Origin: Planctomycetota bacterium
GTDB taxonomy: Bacteria; Planctomycetota; UBA1135; UBA2386
Length of the DNA: 64,000 nt
Reading direction: 5' to 3'
NCBI GenBank assembly: GCA_028281765.1
Contig: JANQJF010000071.1
Span: forward strand, 1-64,000
The notes beneath the pieces were generated by a model, which had not been told where the DNA came from, searched no databases, and worked only from the letters and a program-made list of their open reading frames with translations. This document shows positions 18,116 to 26,507 of the stretch, piece by piece. The stretch's first letter is position 1, and every line of letters starts with the position of its first letter. The position numbers were made by a program, and so were the translations under genes.

Positions 18116-18508
18116 TCAAAACCGCGTCCCGACGAACGGGGGCGGCCGATTCCTCTCCAACAACCAAACCGCTAGTAGCGTCAGCCCCACCAGCGCCGCC
18201 GCCCACAGGATCACGCTGCGCCAAAAGCCGACCGGACAGTCCCGCGTCAACGCCGTCCCGTCCTTCCGCACGAACATCCGCACGCACAGGGTCTCCCCCT
18301 CCTTCTCCCGAATCAGCGCTTCCAGCTCGTCCTTCGTCAGCACCTCGACGTTGTAGACGTTCAGCTTGCAGCTCGCGCAGAAGCGTGCGCGCTCGTCACC
18401 GACCATGTCCTCCCACTTCGCCGAGCAGGAGGTCGCGCGAGAGACGACGGGTTTGTCTGCAGTCTTGGCCAACTCGCCCGGCAAGGATAACGCGTATGCT
18501 CGGCGCAT
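18116..18508 (-). CDS. CxxC protein with C-terminal membrane helix
   Basis: 130 residues. The motif VGDERARFCASCKLNVYNVE then TLCVRMFVRKDGTALTRDCP contains four cysteines (two in CASC, then C and C), a pattern I know from small uncharacterised proteins of planctomycetes and acidobacteria (RxCxxCxxxVYNLSxMT). One helix (SVILWAAALVGLTLLAVWLL) anchors the C-terminus. A redox or metal site is plausible. The ATG at 18508 overlaps the start of the divergent RidA gene by two bases, so a later start inside the first 15 residues is possible. Confidence 0.6.
   Translation of the reverse strand: MRRAYALSLPGELAKTADKPVVSRATSCSAKWEDMVGDERARFCASCKLNVYNVEVLTKDELEALIREKEGETLCVRMFVRKDGTALTRDCPVGFWRSVILWAAALVGLTLLAVWLLERNRPPPFVGTRF
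18495..18500 (+). promoter_or_regulatory. Candidate -10 box TATGCT, leaderless start
   Basis: TATGCT ends six bases before the ATG of the RidA-like gene. It lies within the N-terminal codons assigned to the divergent CxxC protein. Confidence 0.35.
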
Positions 18509-18905
18509 GACGCGCCACCGCTACTTTTCCGCTTCGCCGTTCGAGAAGACGATCGGGTTCTGCCGCGCGATCCGCAGCGGGCCCTGGGTCTGCGTCAGCG
18601 GCACGGGACCGCTCGACGCGGACGGCAAGACCGTCGCCGGTGGAGCGTACGCACAGACACGGCGCTGCTTCGAAATCTCGCGCAACGCGCTGCGAGAATT
18701 CGGCGGCGACGTCGACACGGTCGTGCGCACACGCATGTTCATCACCGACGCATCGGTCGCCGAAGACGTCGGCCGCGCGCACGCCGAGTTCTTCGGCGAC
18801 GCGCCGCCGGCCGCGACGATGGTCGTCGTCAGCGGCCTGCTCGATCCCGACTGGGTCGTCGAGACCGAGGTCGACGCCGTGTTCAGCGACGACGACGCGT
18901 CATGA
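18507..18905 (+). CDS. RidA/YjgF-family protein
   Basis: 132 residues with the fold-specific blocks VCVSGTGPLDADGKTVAGGA, QTRRCFEISRNALREFGGDV and VVRTRMFITD. In catalytic RidA an arginine in the strand after the PPAATxV block hydrolyses 2-iminobutyrate. Here that region reads AATMVVVSGLLDP and lacks the arginine, so it belongs to a Rid subfamily without proven deaminase activity. ATG 18507 fits the family N-terminus. The last six bases overlap the convergent Nramp-like gene. Confidence 0.85.
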   Translation: MTRHRYFSASPFEKTIGFCRAIRSGPWVCVSGTGPLDADGKTVAGGAYAQTRRCFEISRNALREFGGDVDTVVRTRMFITDASVAEDVGRAHAEFFGDAPPAATMVVVSGLLDPDWVVETEVDAVFSDDDAS

Positions 18906-20300
18906 GAACTTGTTGATCAGGTAGAGCGCGAGCGCCACGACCAGGAGCGCGGTCGCGAGGAAGATCGCGCCGACCCACAGTTTGCCCTTGAGACCCGACG
19001 GGGTGTCGTCGCCGAGGTAGCTGCGGTTGCGGTGGAGCAACGCGAAGCCGACGTAGGCGAGCGGCAAGAACAGGCCGCAGATGATCGACGTCGGCACCGC
19101 CAGCCACACAAGCGCGTTCGGGAAGGCGATCGGCGCGAGCACGGCCGGCGTCGGCAGCCAAGTCGCGAGCCGATACTTCATGCTGCCGACCTGCCAGCCG
19201 AACAGCTGACTGCAGACGAAGCCGCACGTCGTCATGTGCAGCGTGATCGTGCTCAGCACCATGCCGAGCACGCCGACGAGAAACACGACGCGACCGAAAT
19301 CGCTGTCGGGGAACATCGACGTCGCGGCCTGGATCGGGCTGAGGCGCGTCGCCTCGAACGCCGGGTCGAGGTTCACCGTATTCGCGGTGGCGATGACCAT
19401 CAGCGACGTCGCGAGCGCGTACGGCACCAGCATACCCGTCATCAGGTCGAAGCGAGCGAGCTGCCGGTGCTCCCTCCCCCACCCACGCGCGAGCAGGCTG
19501 TACGGATAGAGGAACACCATGTTGATGCCGACGGCAGCCGCGAGTCCGGCGACGACGACTTCGATCCCCTGGATGCCGTTACGCTCTCCCGGGATCTCGA
19601 AGGAGAAGAAGCCGGCGGCGAGCTCGCCCCAGTCGCGCACGCCGGTGTTCCACACGACGATCGCGAAGCAGACGACGACACCCCAGACGATGTACTTGAG
19701 CGTGCGCTCGTACGCGCGCACGAGCCCTGGAGTCCTGCCGTACATCCACGAAATCCCGACGGCCCAGACGAGCACGATCACGCCCATCCAACCGGGCTCG
19801 AGCCCTTCGATCCCGGCGAGCTCACCGAGGTTCGACAGGCACGCCGACGCGAGCGAGTACTGCGGCAGGTGCCAGATGATCGACGCGACGAGCGCGCCGA
19901 TCGCCCACGCCCACGCGAGGGGCGCGCCCGCGAACTTCCGCATCGCTTCGAACGGCTGCATGCCGGTCGACAACGTCTGGTGCGCGATCGCGCCGAGCAC
20001 GACGACCCCGATCAGCATGCCGACGGGGGCAACCCAGAGCAGCGAGTAGCCGAACGCGGCACCCGCGAAGAGCGAAGCTGCAGCCGAGCCGCTGCCGAGC
20101 GTCATCGCGCTCTGCAGGAAACCCGGTCCGCTGAGCTTCGCGTAGAAACCGTAGCGCTGCGCGGTCGGCGCGTGTTCGACGGCGGCGAGCGCTTGCTTCT
20201 CCGCTTCGAGCTGCGCGGGATCCGGCGGATTCGACATGCGCAGACCGGCTCGCACCGAGTCGAGGTTCATCGAATCCTGCGTCGCGTCGCCGTGCGTCAT
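18900..20300 (-). CDS. Nramp-related transporter lacking the usual metal-binding residues
   Basis: 466 residues with about eleven membrane helices, in the Nramp/APC fold. The first helix reads GPGFLQSAMTLGSGSAAASL where canonical Nramp has GPGFLxxxxxxDPGNxxxxL, so the metal-binding Asp and Asn are Gly and Ser. The helix-6 motif MPH is also absent (INMVFLYPYSLL). Cargo is therefore unlikely to be Mn or Fe by the known mechanism. The start overlaps the stop of the upstream oxidoreductase by four bases (ATGA), so both are made together. Confidence 0.75.
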   Translation of the reverse strand: MTHGDATQDSMNLDSVRAGLRMSNPPDPAQLEAEKQALAAVEHAPTAQRYGFYAKLSGPGFLQSAMTLGSGSAAASLFAGAAFGYSLLWVAPVGMLIGVVVLGAIAHQTLSTGMQPFEAMRKFAGAPLAWAWAIGALVASIIWHLPQYSLASACLSNLGELAGIEGLEPGWMGVIVLVWAVGISWMYGRTPGLVRAYERTLKYIVWGVVVCFAIVVWNTGVRDWGELAAGFFSFEIPGERNGIQGIEVVVAGLAAAVGINMVFLYPYSLLARGWGREHRQLARFDLMTGMLVPYALATSLMVIATANTVNLDPAFEATRLSPIQAATSMFPDSDFGRVVFLVGVLGMVLSTITLHMTTCGFVCSQLFGWQVGSMKYRLATWLPTPAVLAPIAFPNALVWLAVPTSIICGLFLPLAYVGFALLHRNRSYLGDDTPSGLKGKLWVGAIFLATALLVVALALYLINKFS

Positions 20301-21733
20301 GACTTGGCCTTCTTCTTGATCGCCTGGAGCTGCTGGAACTCCGGGCGCTCCTTGTAGAACGGGTCGAGCGGGAAGCAGCCGCTGATCATCCCGTTGCGCG
20401 GCGCCGTCGTGCAGTCGCTGAACGTGCGGCAGATCCGCTTGCGCGCGATCTCGTTGCCCTGCACGACGTCGTGCGCCATGTCGGGGTAGATCAGCGCCAT
20501 GCGACCGAGCCCGACGAAGTCGACGTGGCCGTTACCGACCTCGTGCTGCGCGACGTGCGGCAAGTACTCCTGCAGGTAGGTGTAGCCAGTGCCGACGAAC
20601 GCGAGGCTGGGGAACACGTGCTTGCACGCGCGCATGACGCGGAGGTGTCGGATCACGCTCTCGAGGGGATCTTCCGGCGGCTGATAGCCATCCGACGGCG
20701 GGTAGGCCGCGGGCCGCTGTACGTGCGGACAGTAGTACGGAGAGCCGATGCTCAGATTGACGAGCCGGATGTCGAGCGACTCGAGCAGTCGCAGGAACTG
20801 CAGCGACTCGGTCAGGTCGATGCGCCGCGGGTCGTCGGCACGGAGACCGAACCCGTGCTCGAACGGCAGCTCCGCATCCCAGCCAATAGGTTCACCGACC
20901 CCGTCCTCGCCTGCGCGATGCGGGAACACGTCGACGATCGATACGCGCACACCGATGTCGAGACCCGGGCACGCGCCGCGGATGCCTGCGACGATGCGCT
21001 GGAACAACCGTGTGCGATTCTCGAACGAGCCGCCGTACGGTCCCGGCCGAGACTTCGCGCCAAGCGTCTCGTGCAGCAGGTAGCCGTGGCACGCCTTGAC
21101 GTCGACGAAGTCGAAGCCGGCTTCCTGCGCGAGCTTCGCCGACTCGACGTAGTCGTCGGCGATCGACTCGAGCTCTTCGTCGCTGAGCATCGCGTCGTCG
21201 GTCACCCCGAACTTGGCGTCGAGCACGGGGTGCCGGTAGGCGACGCGCGGGGCGAGGTCCTTCTCCGGACGCGAGAACCGGCCGGAGTGCGTCAGCTGCA
21301 GCCCGATGTACATGTCCTCCGGCGACGCTCCGATCTCGTCGTGGCCGGCGAACAATGCGCCGCGCAATGCGTGCAATCCCACCAATGTGTTCGTCTCGGG
21401 ATTGCGGAACAGCTGGTTCGGATTCGCGCGCCCCTCGGCACGCACGGCGAACGCTTCGCCGCCCCAGATCAACTTGGCACCACTGCGCCCGAAGTTGTGC
21501 CAGCGGCGTAGCGTCAGGTCGGACGGCATCCCGTCGGGCTCGGCGTCCCAACCTTCCATCGGGTGGATCGCGAATCGATTGCCGATCACGCGACCGCGGT
21601 GCTCGAACGGCTGCGCGAGCGGGCCATCGGGACCGCGCAATTCGTCGTCACAATCGAACGCGGCATCGATCGATTGCAGGTGTTCGCGGAAGTCGGAGAC
21701 GGACTTGTGGTGGCCTGGCGAGCGATACTTCAT
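20297..21733 (-). CDS. NADH:flavin oxidoreductase, old yellow enzyme family
   Basis: 478 residues. FMN TIM-barrel features include [17 protein letters not shown] near residue 55, LQLTHSGR, the catalytic-site block [18 protein letters not shown] and the barrel end [14 protein letters not shown]. The C-terminal segment ([14 protein letters not shown]) resembles the start of the Fe-S region of larger family members, but the NAD(P) domains are missing. It probably reduces an activated alkene; the substrate is unknown. The four-base overlap with the Nramp-like gene suggests that transporter brings in its substrate or cofactor (inference). Confidence 0.85.
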   Translation of the reverse strand: MKYRSPGHHKSVSDFREHLQSIDAAFDCDDELRGPDGPLAQPFEHRGRVIGNRFAIHPMEGWDAEPDGMPSDLTLRRWHNFGRSGAKLIWGGEAFAVRAEGRANPNQLFRNPETNTLVGLHALRGALFAGHDEIGASPEDMYIGLQLTHSGRFSRPEKDLAPRVAYRHPVLDAKFGVTDDAMLSDEELESIADDYVESAKLAQEAGFDFVDVKACHGYLLHETLGAKSRPGPYGGSFENRTRLFQRIVAGIRGACPGLDIGVRVSIVDVFPHRAGEDGVGEPIGWDAELPFEHGFGLRADDPRRIDLTESLQFLRLLESLDIRLVNLSIGSPYYCPHVQRPAAYPPSDGYQPPEDPLESVIRHLRVMRACKHVFPSLAFVGTGYTYLQEYLPHVAQHEVGNGHVDFVGLGRMALIYPDMAHDVVQGNEIARKRICRTFSDCTTAPRNGMISGCFPLDPFYKERPEFQQLQAIKKKAKS

Positions 21734-21928
21734 GGGCGGAGAGGGCCGATTAGTGATAGGCGCCGGCGTCCGAGCGCGCCGCATGAAACCGCGTTTTCTG
21801 GCCCGGTCGGTAGCCGAGGGCGGACACAAATCGGGATTCGCTGCATCCGAGGAGGTGCCTGGAGCGATTTAGGCAGCCACACGCGGATCACGGTCCGCTC
21901 CACTCAACTTCAGCCAAGTCCGAACTTC

Positions 21929-22849
21929 ATGCGTCTTATCGCCACCATCTTCGCCTCGTCCGTCCTCGCCACCGGCCTCAGCGCCCAAGCTGGCTACGCC
22001 AAGGCGTCCTCGAAGGACATCGTCGACACCGCCATCTCCGCCGGCTCGTTCGGCACGCTCGTGACCGCGGTCAAAGCCGCCGAGCTCGTCGACACCCTGA
22101 AGGGTAAAGGTCCGTTCACGGTCTTCGCGCCGACGGACGATGCGTTCGCGAAGCTGCCGAAGGGTACAATCCCGGCGCTGCTCAAGGACAAGAAGCAGCT
22201 CGCCAGCGTCCTGACCTACCACGTCGTGCCCGGCAAGATGATGGCCAAGGACGTCCTCGGCAAGACCTGGCTCACGACCGCGCAGGGCCAGAGCCTGATG
22301 GTCTCGATGGCCGGTAAGGACGCGATGATCGACGGTGCGAAGATCGTCAAGACCGACATCCCGTGCTCGAACGGCGTCATCCACGTCATCGACACGGTCG
22401 TCTTGCCGCGCGAGGACATCGTCGACACGGCCGTCGCAGCCGGGTCGTTCAAGACGCTCGCCACCGCGCTGACGAAGGCCAAGCTCGTCGACGCGCTCAA
22501 GGGCAACGGCCCGTTCACCGTGTTCGCCCCGGCCGACTCGGCGTTCGCCAAGCTGCCCGCCGGCACGATCGAAGGTCTCCTCAAAGACATCCCGGCGCTG
22601 TCGAACATCCTGAAGTACCACGTCATCCCGGGTCGCGTCCTCTCGACGGACCTGCCGAAAGGCAAGGCTGTCATGCCGAAAACCCTCGCGGGCCAGTCGC
22701 TCAACGTCATGGCCGGCAAGAAGGGTGGGGTCACCGTCGACGGTGCGAAGGTCGTCAAGGCCGACATCATCTGCGGCAACGGCATCATCCACGTGATCGA
22801 CTCGGTCGTCCTGCCGAAGGCGGCGGACGGCGCGGGCGGCAGCAAGTGA
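21929..22849 (+). CDS. Secreted protein with two fasciclin (FAS1) domains
   Basis: 306 residues. A signal peptide ([20 protein letters not shown]) precedes two FAS1 domains of about 135 residues. Each has the H1 motif ([40 protein letters not shown]) and the H2/YH motif ([20 protein letters not shown]), each ending in ngIIHVID.VVLP. FAS1 proteins mediate cell or matrix adhesion at the surface. The two domains are near-duplicates, so a recent internal duplication is likely. A strong stem-loop follows the gene. Confidence 0.93.
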   Translation: MRLIATIFASSVLATGLSAQAGYAKASSKDIVDTAISAGSFGTLVTAVKAAELVDTLKGKGPFTVFAPTDDAFAKLPKGTIPALLKDKKQLASVLTYHVVPGKMMAKDVLGKTWLTTAQGQSLMVSMAGKDAMIDGAKIVKTDIPCSNGVIHVIDTVVLPREDIVDTAVAAGSFKTLATALTKAKLVDALKGNGPFTVFAPADSAFAKLPAGTIEGLLKDIPALSNILKYHVIPGRVLSTDLPKGKAVMPKTLAGQSLNVMAGKKGGVTVDGAKVVKADIICGNGIIHVIDSVVLPKAADGAGGSK

Positions 22850-22890
22850 TCGTCTGACCAGCGCGTTCGCCCCTCCACCTGTGAACAGCG

Positions 22891-22929
22891 AGAGGCCCTG
22901 CGTCGTACCTGTGACGATGCGGGGCCTCT
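22891..22929 (+). terminator. Stem-loop terminator after the fasciclin gene
   Basis: AGAGGCCCTGCGTCG pairs with CGATGCGGGGCCTCT over 15 bp (two G-T pairs) around a 9-nt loop. It lies 42 bases after the stop codon. The run of Ts is short (TT), so termination may be helped by the stem's strength. Confidence 0.65.
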
Positions 22930-22949
22930 TGCGTTGCGTCGATCCGGCT

Positions 22950-22955
22950 TACTAT
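22950..22955 (+). promoter_or_regulatory. Candidate -10 box TACTAT, leaderless start
   Basis: TACTAT ends eight bases before the ATG of the radical SAM gene and just after the terminator hairpin, so the gene has its own promoter. Confidence 0.4.
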
Positions 22956-22963
22956 CTCGACGC

Positions 22964-23977
22964 ATGCCACGCCGCGCCGAGAACCCGCCGAATCCCTGGC
23001 ACAGCTCGCACGTCGAGCTGCTCGGACCGCCGCCCGACGTCGAACTCGAGGTGTTCGAGGAAGAGGCGGAGTCGATCGTCTCGAAGAACGACAGCGACGA
23101 CCTGCCGTTCACGTGGAGCGTCAATCCGTATCGCGGCTGCTTCCACGCGTGCGCGTATTGCTACGCGCGTCCGACTCACGAATACCTCGACTGGGGGGCC
23201 GGCACGGACTTCGACCGCCGCATCGTCGTCAAGACGAACGCCGCGTCCCTGCTGCGCCAGCGTCTCGCGAAGAAGTCGTGGCAGGGCGAGTCGATCGCGT
23301 TCTCCGGCGTGACCGATTGCTACCAGCCGCTCGAGGCGACGTATCGCCTGACGCGTCACTGCCTCGAGGTGTGCGCCGACTCCCGCAACCCCGTAGGGAT
23401 GGTCACGAAGGGTGCATTGTGCGAACGCGACATCGACGTGTTCCACGCGCTGCACGAGCGTGCGTCGTTCGACATCTCGATCAGCATCCCGTTCGCCGAC
23501 GACGAGACCGGTCGCGCGATCGAGCCGTTCGCCGCGCCGCCGTCGCGCCGATTCGAGACCGTGAGCAGACTCGCGAGCGAGGGCCTCGACGTCGGCGTTT
23601 CGATCGCGCCGCTGATCCCCGGACTGAACGATCACCAGATTCCCGAGATCCTCGAACGCGTACATGACGCCGGCGCGCGCCGCGCGGCGCTGACGCTGGT
23701 CCGCTTGCCACGATCGGTCTTGCCCGTGTTCGAGCAGCGACTGCGCGAGTCGTTCCCCGACCGCGCGAAGAAGGTGCTCAGCGGGCTCGACGCGATGCGC
23801 GACGGCAATCTGCAAGAGGGACGCTTCGGCCACCGCATGGTCGGGGTCGGACCGAAGTGGGACGTCGCGCAGAAGCTGTTCACGATGCATTGCAGGCGGC
23901 TCGGACTCACGGTCGCGACGAGTGCGATCGAGGTGCGGAAACGGAAGGAAGCGAAGCAGGGGGAGCTGTTCGGTTGA
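22964..23977 (+). CDS. Radical SAM protein (PA0069 / SplB-like)
   Basis: 337 residues. The [4Fe-4S] motif CxxxCxYC appears as NPYRGCFHACAYCYARPTHE, preceded by SVNPYRGC as in the PA0069/Rv2578c family that resembles spore photoproduct lyase. Further family blocks are GVTDCYQPLEATYRLTR and VGMVTKGALCERD. The reaction is unknown, although genes of this family often occur close to DNA repair genes. The ATG at 22964 follows a TACTAT box by eight bases. The TGA overlaps a TTG that may start the next gene. Confidence 0.87.
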   Translation: MPRRAENPPNPWHSSHVELLGPPPDVELEVFEEEAESIVSKNDSDDLPFTWSVNPYRGCFHACAYCYARPTHEYLDWGAGTDFDRRIVVKTNAASLLRQRLAKKSWQGESIAFSGVTDCYQPLEATYRLTRHCLEVCADSRNPVGMVTKGALCERDIDVFHALHERASFDISISIPFADDETGRAIEPFAAPPSRRFETVSRLASEGLDVGVSIAPLIPGLNDHQIPEILERVHDAGARRAALTLVRLPRSVLPVFEQRLRESFPDRAKKVLSGLDAMRDGNLQEGRFGHRMVGVGPKWDVAQKLFTMHCRRLGLTVATSAIEVRKRKEAKQGELFG

Positions 23978-23988
23978 ACGACGCTCAC

Positions 23989-24774
23989 ATGCGCATGGCC
24001 CGCGCCCTCCTCCGCGTGGCCATTCTGGGCTGTGTCGCCGCGGTCGCGAACACGGGCCTCACACATGGCGGCGCGATCTTCTCCGTGCTCTGGATGGAAT
24101 GGGGCATGCCCGAAGACGTCGCGCTCTGGATCGTGCGCGTCGGCTCGTGGATCGTCCTCGCCGCATCGATCGCGATCTGGTTCCCGCCGGCGCGCACCGC
24201 GTTGTGGTGGATCGCGGCCTGGCTCCTGCTTGTCGCGTTCGCGCGGGTCTCGCAAACCGAGCGACACCCGTGGATCATCCCAGGCGCGATGGCGACGCGC
24301 ATTCTTGCGCCGATCGCACTGCTCGCCCTAGTCCCGCCGCGGATCCGAGTCGAACGCGCCACCTGGATCCTGCGCGTCGCCGCCGCGTTGACGTTCGCGT
24401 GCCACGGCTACGAGGCCCTACGATTCGAACCGGCGTTCTTCGACTACATCGTGATCGCGAGCCGCAGGTTCACGGGGAGCGAGTTCGAACCCGACACGAT
24501 CTACGCGCTGCTCGTCGCAATCGGTGTCGTCGACATCGTCGTCGCCGCATGGATCCTGTGGAAGCCGACCCGCTCGATCGCTCTCTACATGGCGGTGTGG
24601 GGGCTGATCACCGCGCTGTCGCGGACCGTGCATTCGGGCTGGGTCGCGAAGTGGGAGGTCGCCTTGCGACTCCCGAACGTCGCCGTACCGCTCGCGCTGT
24701 TCTTCCTGCTGTGCACGCGACAGCGAGCGATCACGGGTCAGTCGGCGACGGACACCTCGGCCGTCCCGACGTAG
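23989..24774 (+). CDS. Integral membrane protein of unknown function
   Basis: 261 residues with seven or eight hydrophobic helices (for example LLRVAILGCVAAVANTGL, WIVLAASIAIWF, WWIAAWLLLVAFA). No family motif recognised; the layout is DoxX-like but this is not firm. I set the start at ATG 23989. An in-frame TTG at 23974 overlapping the upstream TGA (TTGA), with GGGGGAG nine bases before it, is an equally good start and would couple it to the radical SAM gene. Confidence 0.65.
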   Translation: MRMARALLRVAILGCVAAVANTGLTHGGAIFSVLWMEWGMPEDVALWIVRVGSWIVLAASIAIWFPPARTALWWIAAWLLLVAFARVSQTERHPWIIPGAMATRILAPIALLALVPPRIRVERATWILRVAAALTFACHGYEALRFEPAFFDYIVIASRRFTGSEFEPDTIYALLVAIGVVDIVVAAWILWKPTRSIALYMAVWGLITALSRTVHSGWVAKWEVALRLPNVAVPLALFFLLCTRQRAITGQSATDTSAVPT

Positions 24775-24848
24775 GCGACTGAAATCAGAACGGCCCGGCC
24801 GCGCTGGCTTTCACCATCACGACAGGGCCTGCGCCACACGAACCCGCC

Positions 24849-25928
24849 TCAGTCGGTGAGGATGCCGGCATTCGACATCTCTTCGAGCGTCAGCAGACGA
24901 CCGGCGCTCGACGCGACGTCGTCGAGGAAGTCGAAGGTCTCGGCGGCGAAGCCGAGCTGCTCGTAGACCTCGCGGATTGCCGCGGCGATCGGACTGTTCG
25001 GCGTGATGACCACGGCGTTGTTGATGCCACCGACCGCGTCGCGATCGACCAGGAGGCGAGCGCCTTCCTCGGCGCGACGCTCGACGCCGCCCAGGAACAT
25101 GTGGAATGCCGAGGGGGCGAGCTCACCCGCCGCGGTCACGAGCGTGTCGAGACCGGCTTCGCGGATGGCGACGGCCGTGCCGAGGACCGCGTTGAGATCG
25201 ATGCCGTCGACGAGCGAGTCGATGACGATCGCGTCGACTTCGAATTGCGCGTCGAGCTCGGCGATCAGCAGCGGGGTGTCGCTGTCGATGGTCCCGGCGA
25301 GGATCGCGCGACCACCGGAGACACTGATGCGAACGCGGCTACGGGTCAGCTCGCCGTCGAGCTGCTTGTTCGACTTGGTGAGCTCGAGCTCGAACTCGCG
25401 TTCGATCGATTCGCCCTCGTCGCCGAACCGGAACTCGGTCAGCGTCTCGAGCTTCATCGTCGCCGTCGTCGCCGACGTCGTGATCGCGACGAAGCGGACG
25501 CCGCGAGTCAGCTGAAAGATCGGGGTCTGCGCCTGCAGGACGAGAGCGAACGCGGACTCCTCCTGCTCGCCGACCTCGTTGAGGCGGACCGGAACCGAAA
25601 CCTGCGCGTCCTCCGCGTCCGGGAGCTCGGCCAAGCCGTCGACCGACTCGCCTTCCGTCGAGACGAACAGGCCCTGGGCGAAGACCAGGCGGTCTCCGTC
25701 CGACGCGAAGTCCTCCTCGGGCGCACCTTCCGGAGCCGGCGCGCCGACTTCGACCCGCGAGGTGACGATCCAAGCGCCGTCGAGCAGACCGCCCGGCGCA
25801 CCCTGCGACTCCGGCGCCGCCGCCTCCGGCTGGGGTTCGTCGCCGCCGCCACCGCCGCCGCCGCAGGAGGTCATGGTCATCGGGAGGACGGCGGCGAGGG
25901 TGAGGAGGGTGGTCTTGGCGAAGTGCAT
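24849..25928 (-). CDS. Lipoprotein of unknown function
   Basis: 359 residues. A lipoprotein signal ends in MTMTSC and is followed by seven glycines and an acidic, Ala/Pro-rich linker. Residues 50-230 are beta-rich (FVSTEGESVDG, FELELTKSNKQLDGELTRSR). The C-terminal part is more helical. No domain recognised. It converges on the membrane protein gene. It is the first gene downstream of the structured RNA described at 26.2-26.4 kb on the same strand, about 250 bases away and behind a strong hairpin. Confidence 0.6.
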   Translation of the reverse strand: MHFAKTTLLTLAAVLPMTMTSCGGGGGGGDEPQPEAAAPESQGAPGGLLDGAWIVTSRVEVGAPAPEGAPEEDFASDGDRLVFAQGLFVSTEGESVDGLAELPDAEDAQVSVPVRLNEVGEQEESAFALVLQAQTPIFQLTRGVRFVAITTSATTATMKLETLTEFRFGDEGESIEREFELELTKSNKQLDGELTRSRVRISVSGGRAILAGTIDSDTPLLIAELDAQFEVDAIVIDSLVDGIDLNAVLGTAVAIREAGLDTLVTAAGELAPSAFHMFLGGVERRAEEGARLLVDRDAVGGINNAVVITPNSPIAAAIREVYEQLGFAAETFDFLDDVASSAGRLLTLEEMSNAGILTD

Positions 25929-26107
25929 CGTATGGATCTCTTGGTTCGTGGTTGGTGGGTCGTGTTCACGGACCTGTCCGAGATCGCGGGGGGATGCCCT
26001 TCAGGAACTCTGCATGTTTTCGGGGTCGGGCTGAAGGGCTCACCGCCACGGAGAACGTAAGCCACATCAGATAAGCATCTTAGAGATCTCCAACCCGCGA
26101 ACGCGTC

Positions 26108-26160
26108 GCGGGCCACGGGTCACCATCGCGCATGCGCAGGCGCAGCACGGGAGGTTGAAG
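26108..26160 (+). repeat. Dispersed intergenic repeat, copy 1
   Basis: GGGTCACCATCGCGCATGCG continuing to GCGCAGCACGGGAG matches copy 2 at 42704-42752 at both flanks, with fewer internal GCGCAN units. GGGCCACGGGTCACCA also matches the other, inverted arm of copy 2. Confidence 0.55.
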
Positions 26161-26174
26161 GGAGGGGGTAAAGG

Positions 26175-26210
26175 GGCGGGCCCGCGCGCCGGGTGGCGCG
26201 CGGGCCCGCT
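26175..26210 (-). terminator. Very strong GC-rich hairpin
   Basis: GCGGGCCCGCGCGCC and GGCGCGCGGGCCCGC form a perfect 15-bp stem with a 4-nt loop. It ends the structured RNA unit on the minus strand (followed by CCCCTTTACC) and could also block transcription from the other side. Confidence 0.7.
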
Positions 26211-26262
26211 CATTTCGGAGTGTGGGCGGCTACACAGGCCGTCCAACCCGTCGGTTACACGG

Positions 26263-26301
26263 TCAGACGTGCAGCCCTCCGAAAAGATCACAACAACACA
26301 T
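26263..26301 (-). CDS. 12-codon mini-ORF (MCCCDLFGGLHV) behind an extended Shine-Dalgarno
   Basis: ATG TGT TGT TGT GAT... ends in TGA after 12 codons. AAAGGAGGTGATCCA precedes the ATG, with GGAGG seven bases away, the optimal spacing. The ORF has three consecutive Cys codons and its second half encodes the 5' arm of hairpin H3, so a translating ribosome would open that hairpin. This is the layout of a leader peptide, but the next gene has its own likely promoter and no known cysteine link. No peptide function is claimed. Confidence 0.4.
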   Translation of the reverse strand: MCCCDLFGGLHV

Positions 26302-26302
26302 T

Positions 26303-26317
26303 GGATCACCTCCTTTC
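26303..26317 (-). promoter_or_regulatory. 15-nt extended Shine-Dalgarno
   Basis: GAAAGGAGGTGATCC is complementary to GGATCACCTCCTTTC, the typical bacterial 16S rRNA 3' end. No other gene start in this window was seen with more than a short GGAGG-like match. Confidence 0.6.
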
Positions 26318-26395
26318 GTTGAGCCATCCCGGCAGGCGCAGCGTGATGAACTGCCGCCGGGCGGTTACCCCCTCGGCGACCCGAGGGACTTCGGC

Positions 26396-26425
26396 AACCT
26401 AGCAGGCGTCGAAGCGATGAGACAA
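26396..26425 (-). promoter_or_regulatory. Promoter of the structured RNA
   Basis: TTGTCT (26425-26420), 18-bp spacer, TAGGTT (26401-26396). Expected transcription start about 26389, directly at hairpin H1. Confidence 0.5.
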
Positions 26426-26494
26426 GGGCACCCAAGTGGACTTGCCGAAATCGCACGCGCGTCGTCCGGCAGTCGCGGCGCGATCCGATCGCGC

Positions 26495-26500
26495 TAAGCT
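26495..26500 (+). promoter_or_regulatory. Candidate -10 box TAAGCT, leaderless start
   Basis: CGCTAAGCTGCC ends with the TAAGCT hexamer seven bases before the ATG of the phosphatase gene. The identical 12-mer lies upstream of the S46 peptidase gene. Confidence 0.45.
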
Positions 26501-26507
26501 GCCGCGG

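Larger units (their letters stand above)
26175..26389 (-). ncRNA. Candidate structured RNA carrying an anti-anti-SD sequence
   Basis: A minus-strand unit of about 215 nt with every expected part. Promoter TTGTCT-N18-TAGGTT (26425-26396) places the start near 26389. Then follow hairpin H1 (CCCTCGG-GTCG-CCGAGGG, 26387-26370), hairpin H2 (8 bp with a 3-nt bulge, 26361-26328), GAAAGGAGGTGATCC (26317-26303, perfect complement of the common bacterial 16S 3' tail), a 12-codon ORF, hairpin H3 (26283-26214: TTCGGAG/CTCCGAA, GGCTGCAC/GTGTAGCC and inner CCGT..AACC/GGTT..ACGG) and the GC terminator. The pairing is read by eye. I do not recognise an Rfam family. Function unknown: leader/attenuator, ribosome-availability sensor or sponge are options. 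Confidence 0.55.
25929..26507. other. 579-bp intergenic region with repeat, RNA unit and promoters
   Basis: From left to right it holds the leader of the lipoprotein gene, a copy of the dispersed G/C-rich repeat (26108-26160), a terminator hairpin, a structured RNA with a mini-ORF on the minus strand, the promoter of that RNA, and the promoter of the plus-strand phosphatase gene. ORF-track frames across it have no coding character. Confidence 0.6.

Noticed and set aside
26303-26317. Plus-strand reading as a 16S rRNA gene fragment (GGATCACCTCCTTTC)
   Set aside because: The preceding plus-strand sequence has no helix 45 or other 16S similarity. The ATG at ideal spacing and the minus-strand promoter favour the minus-strand interpretation.
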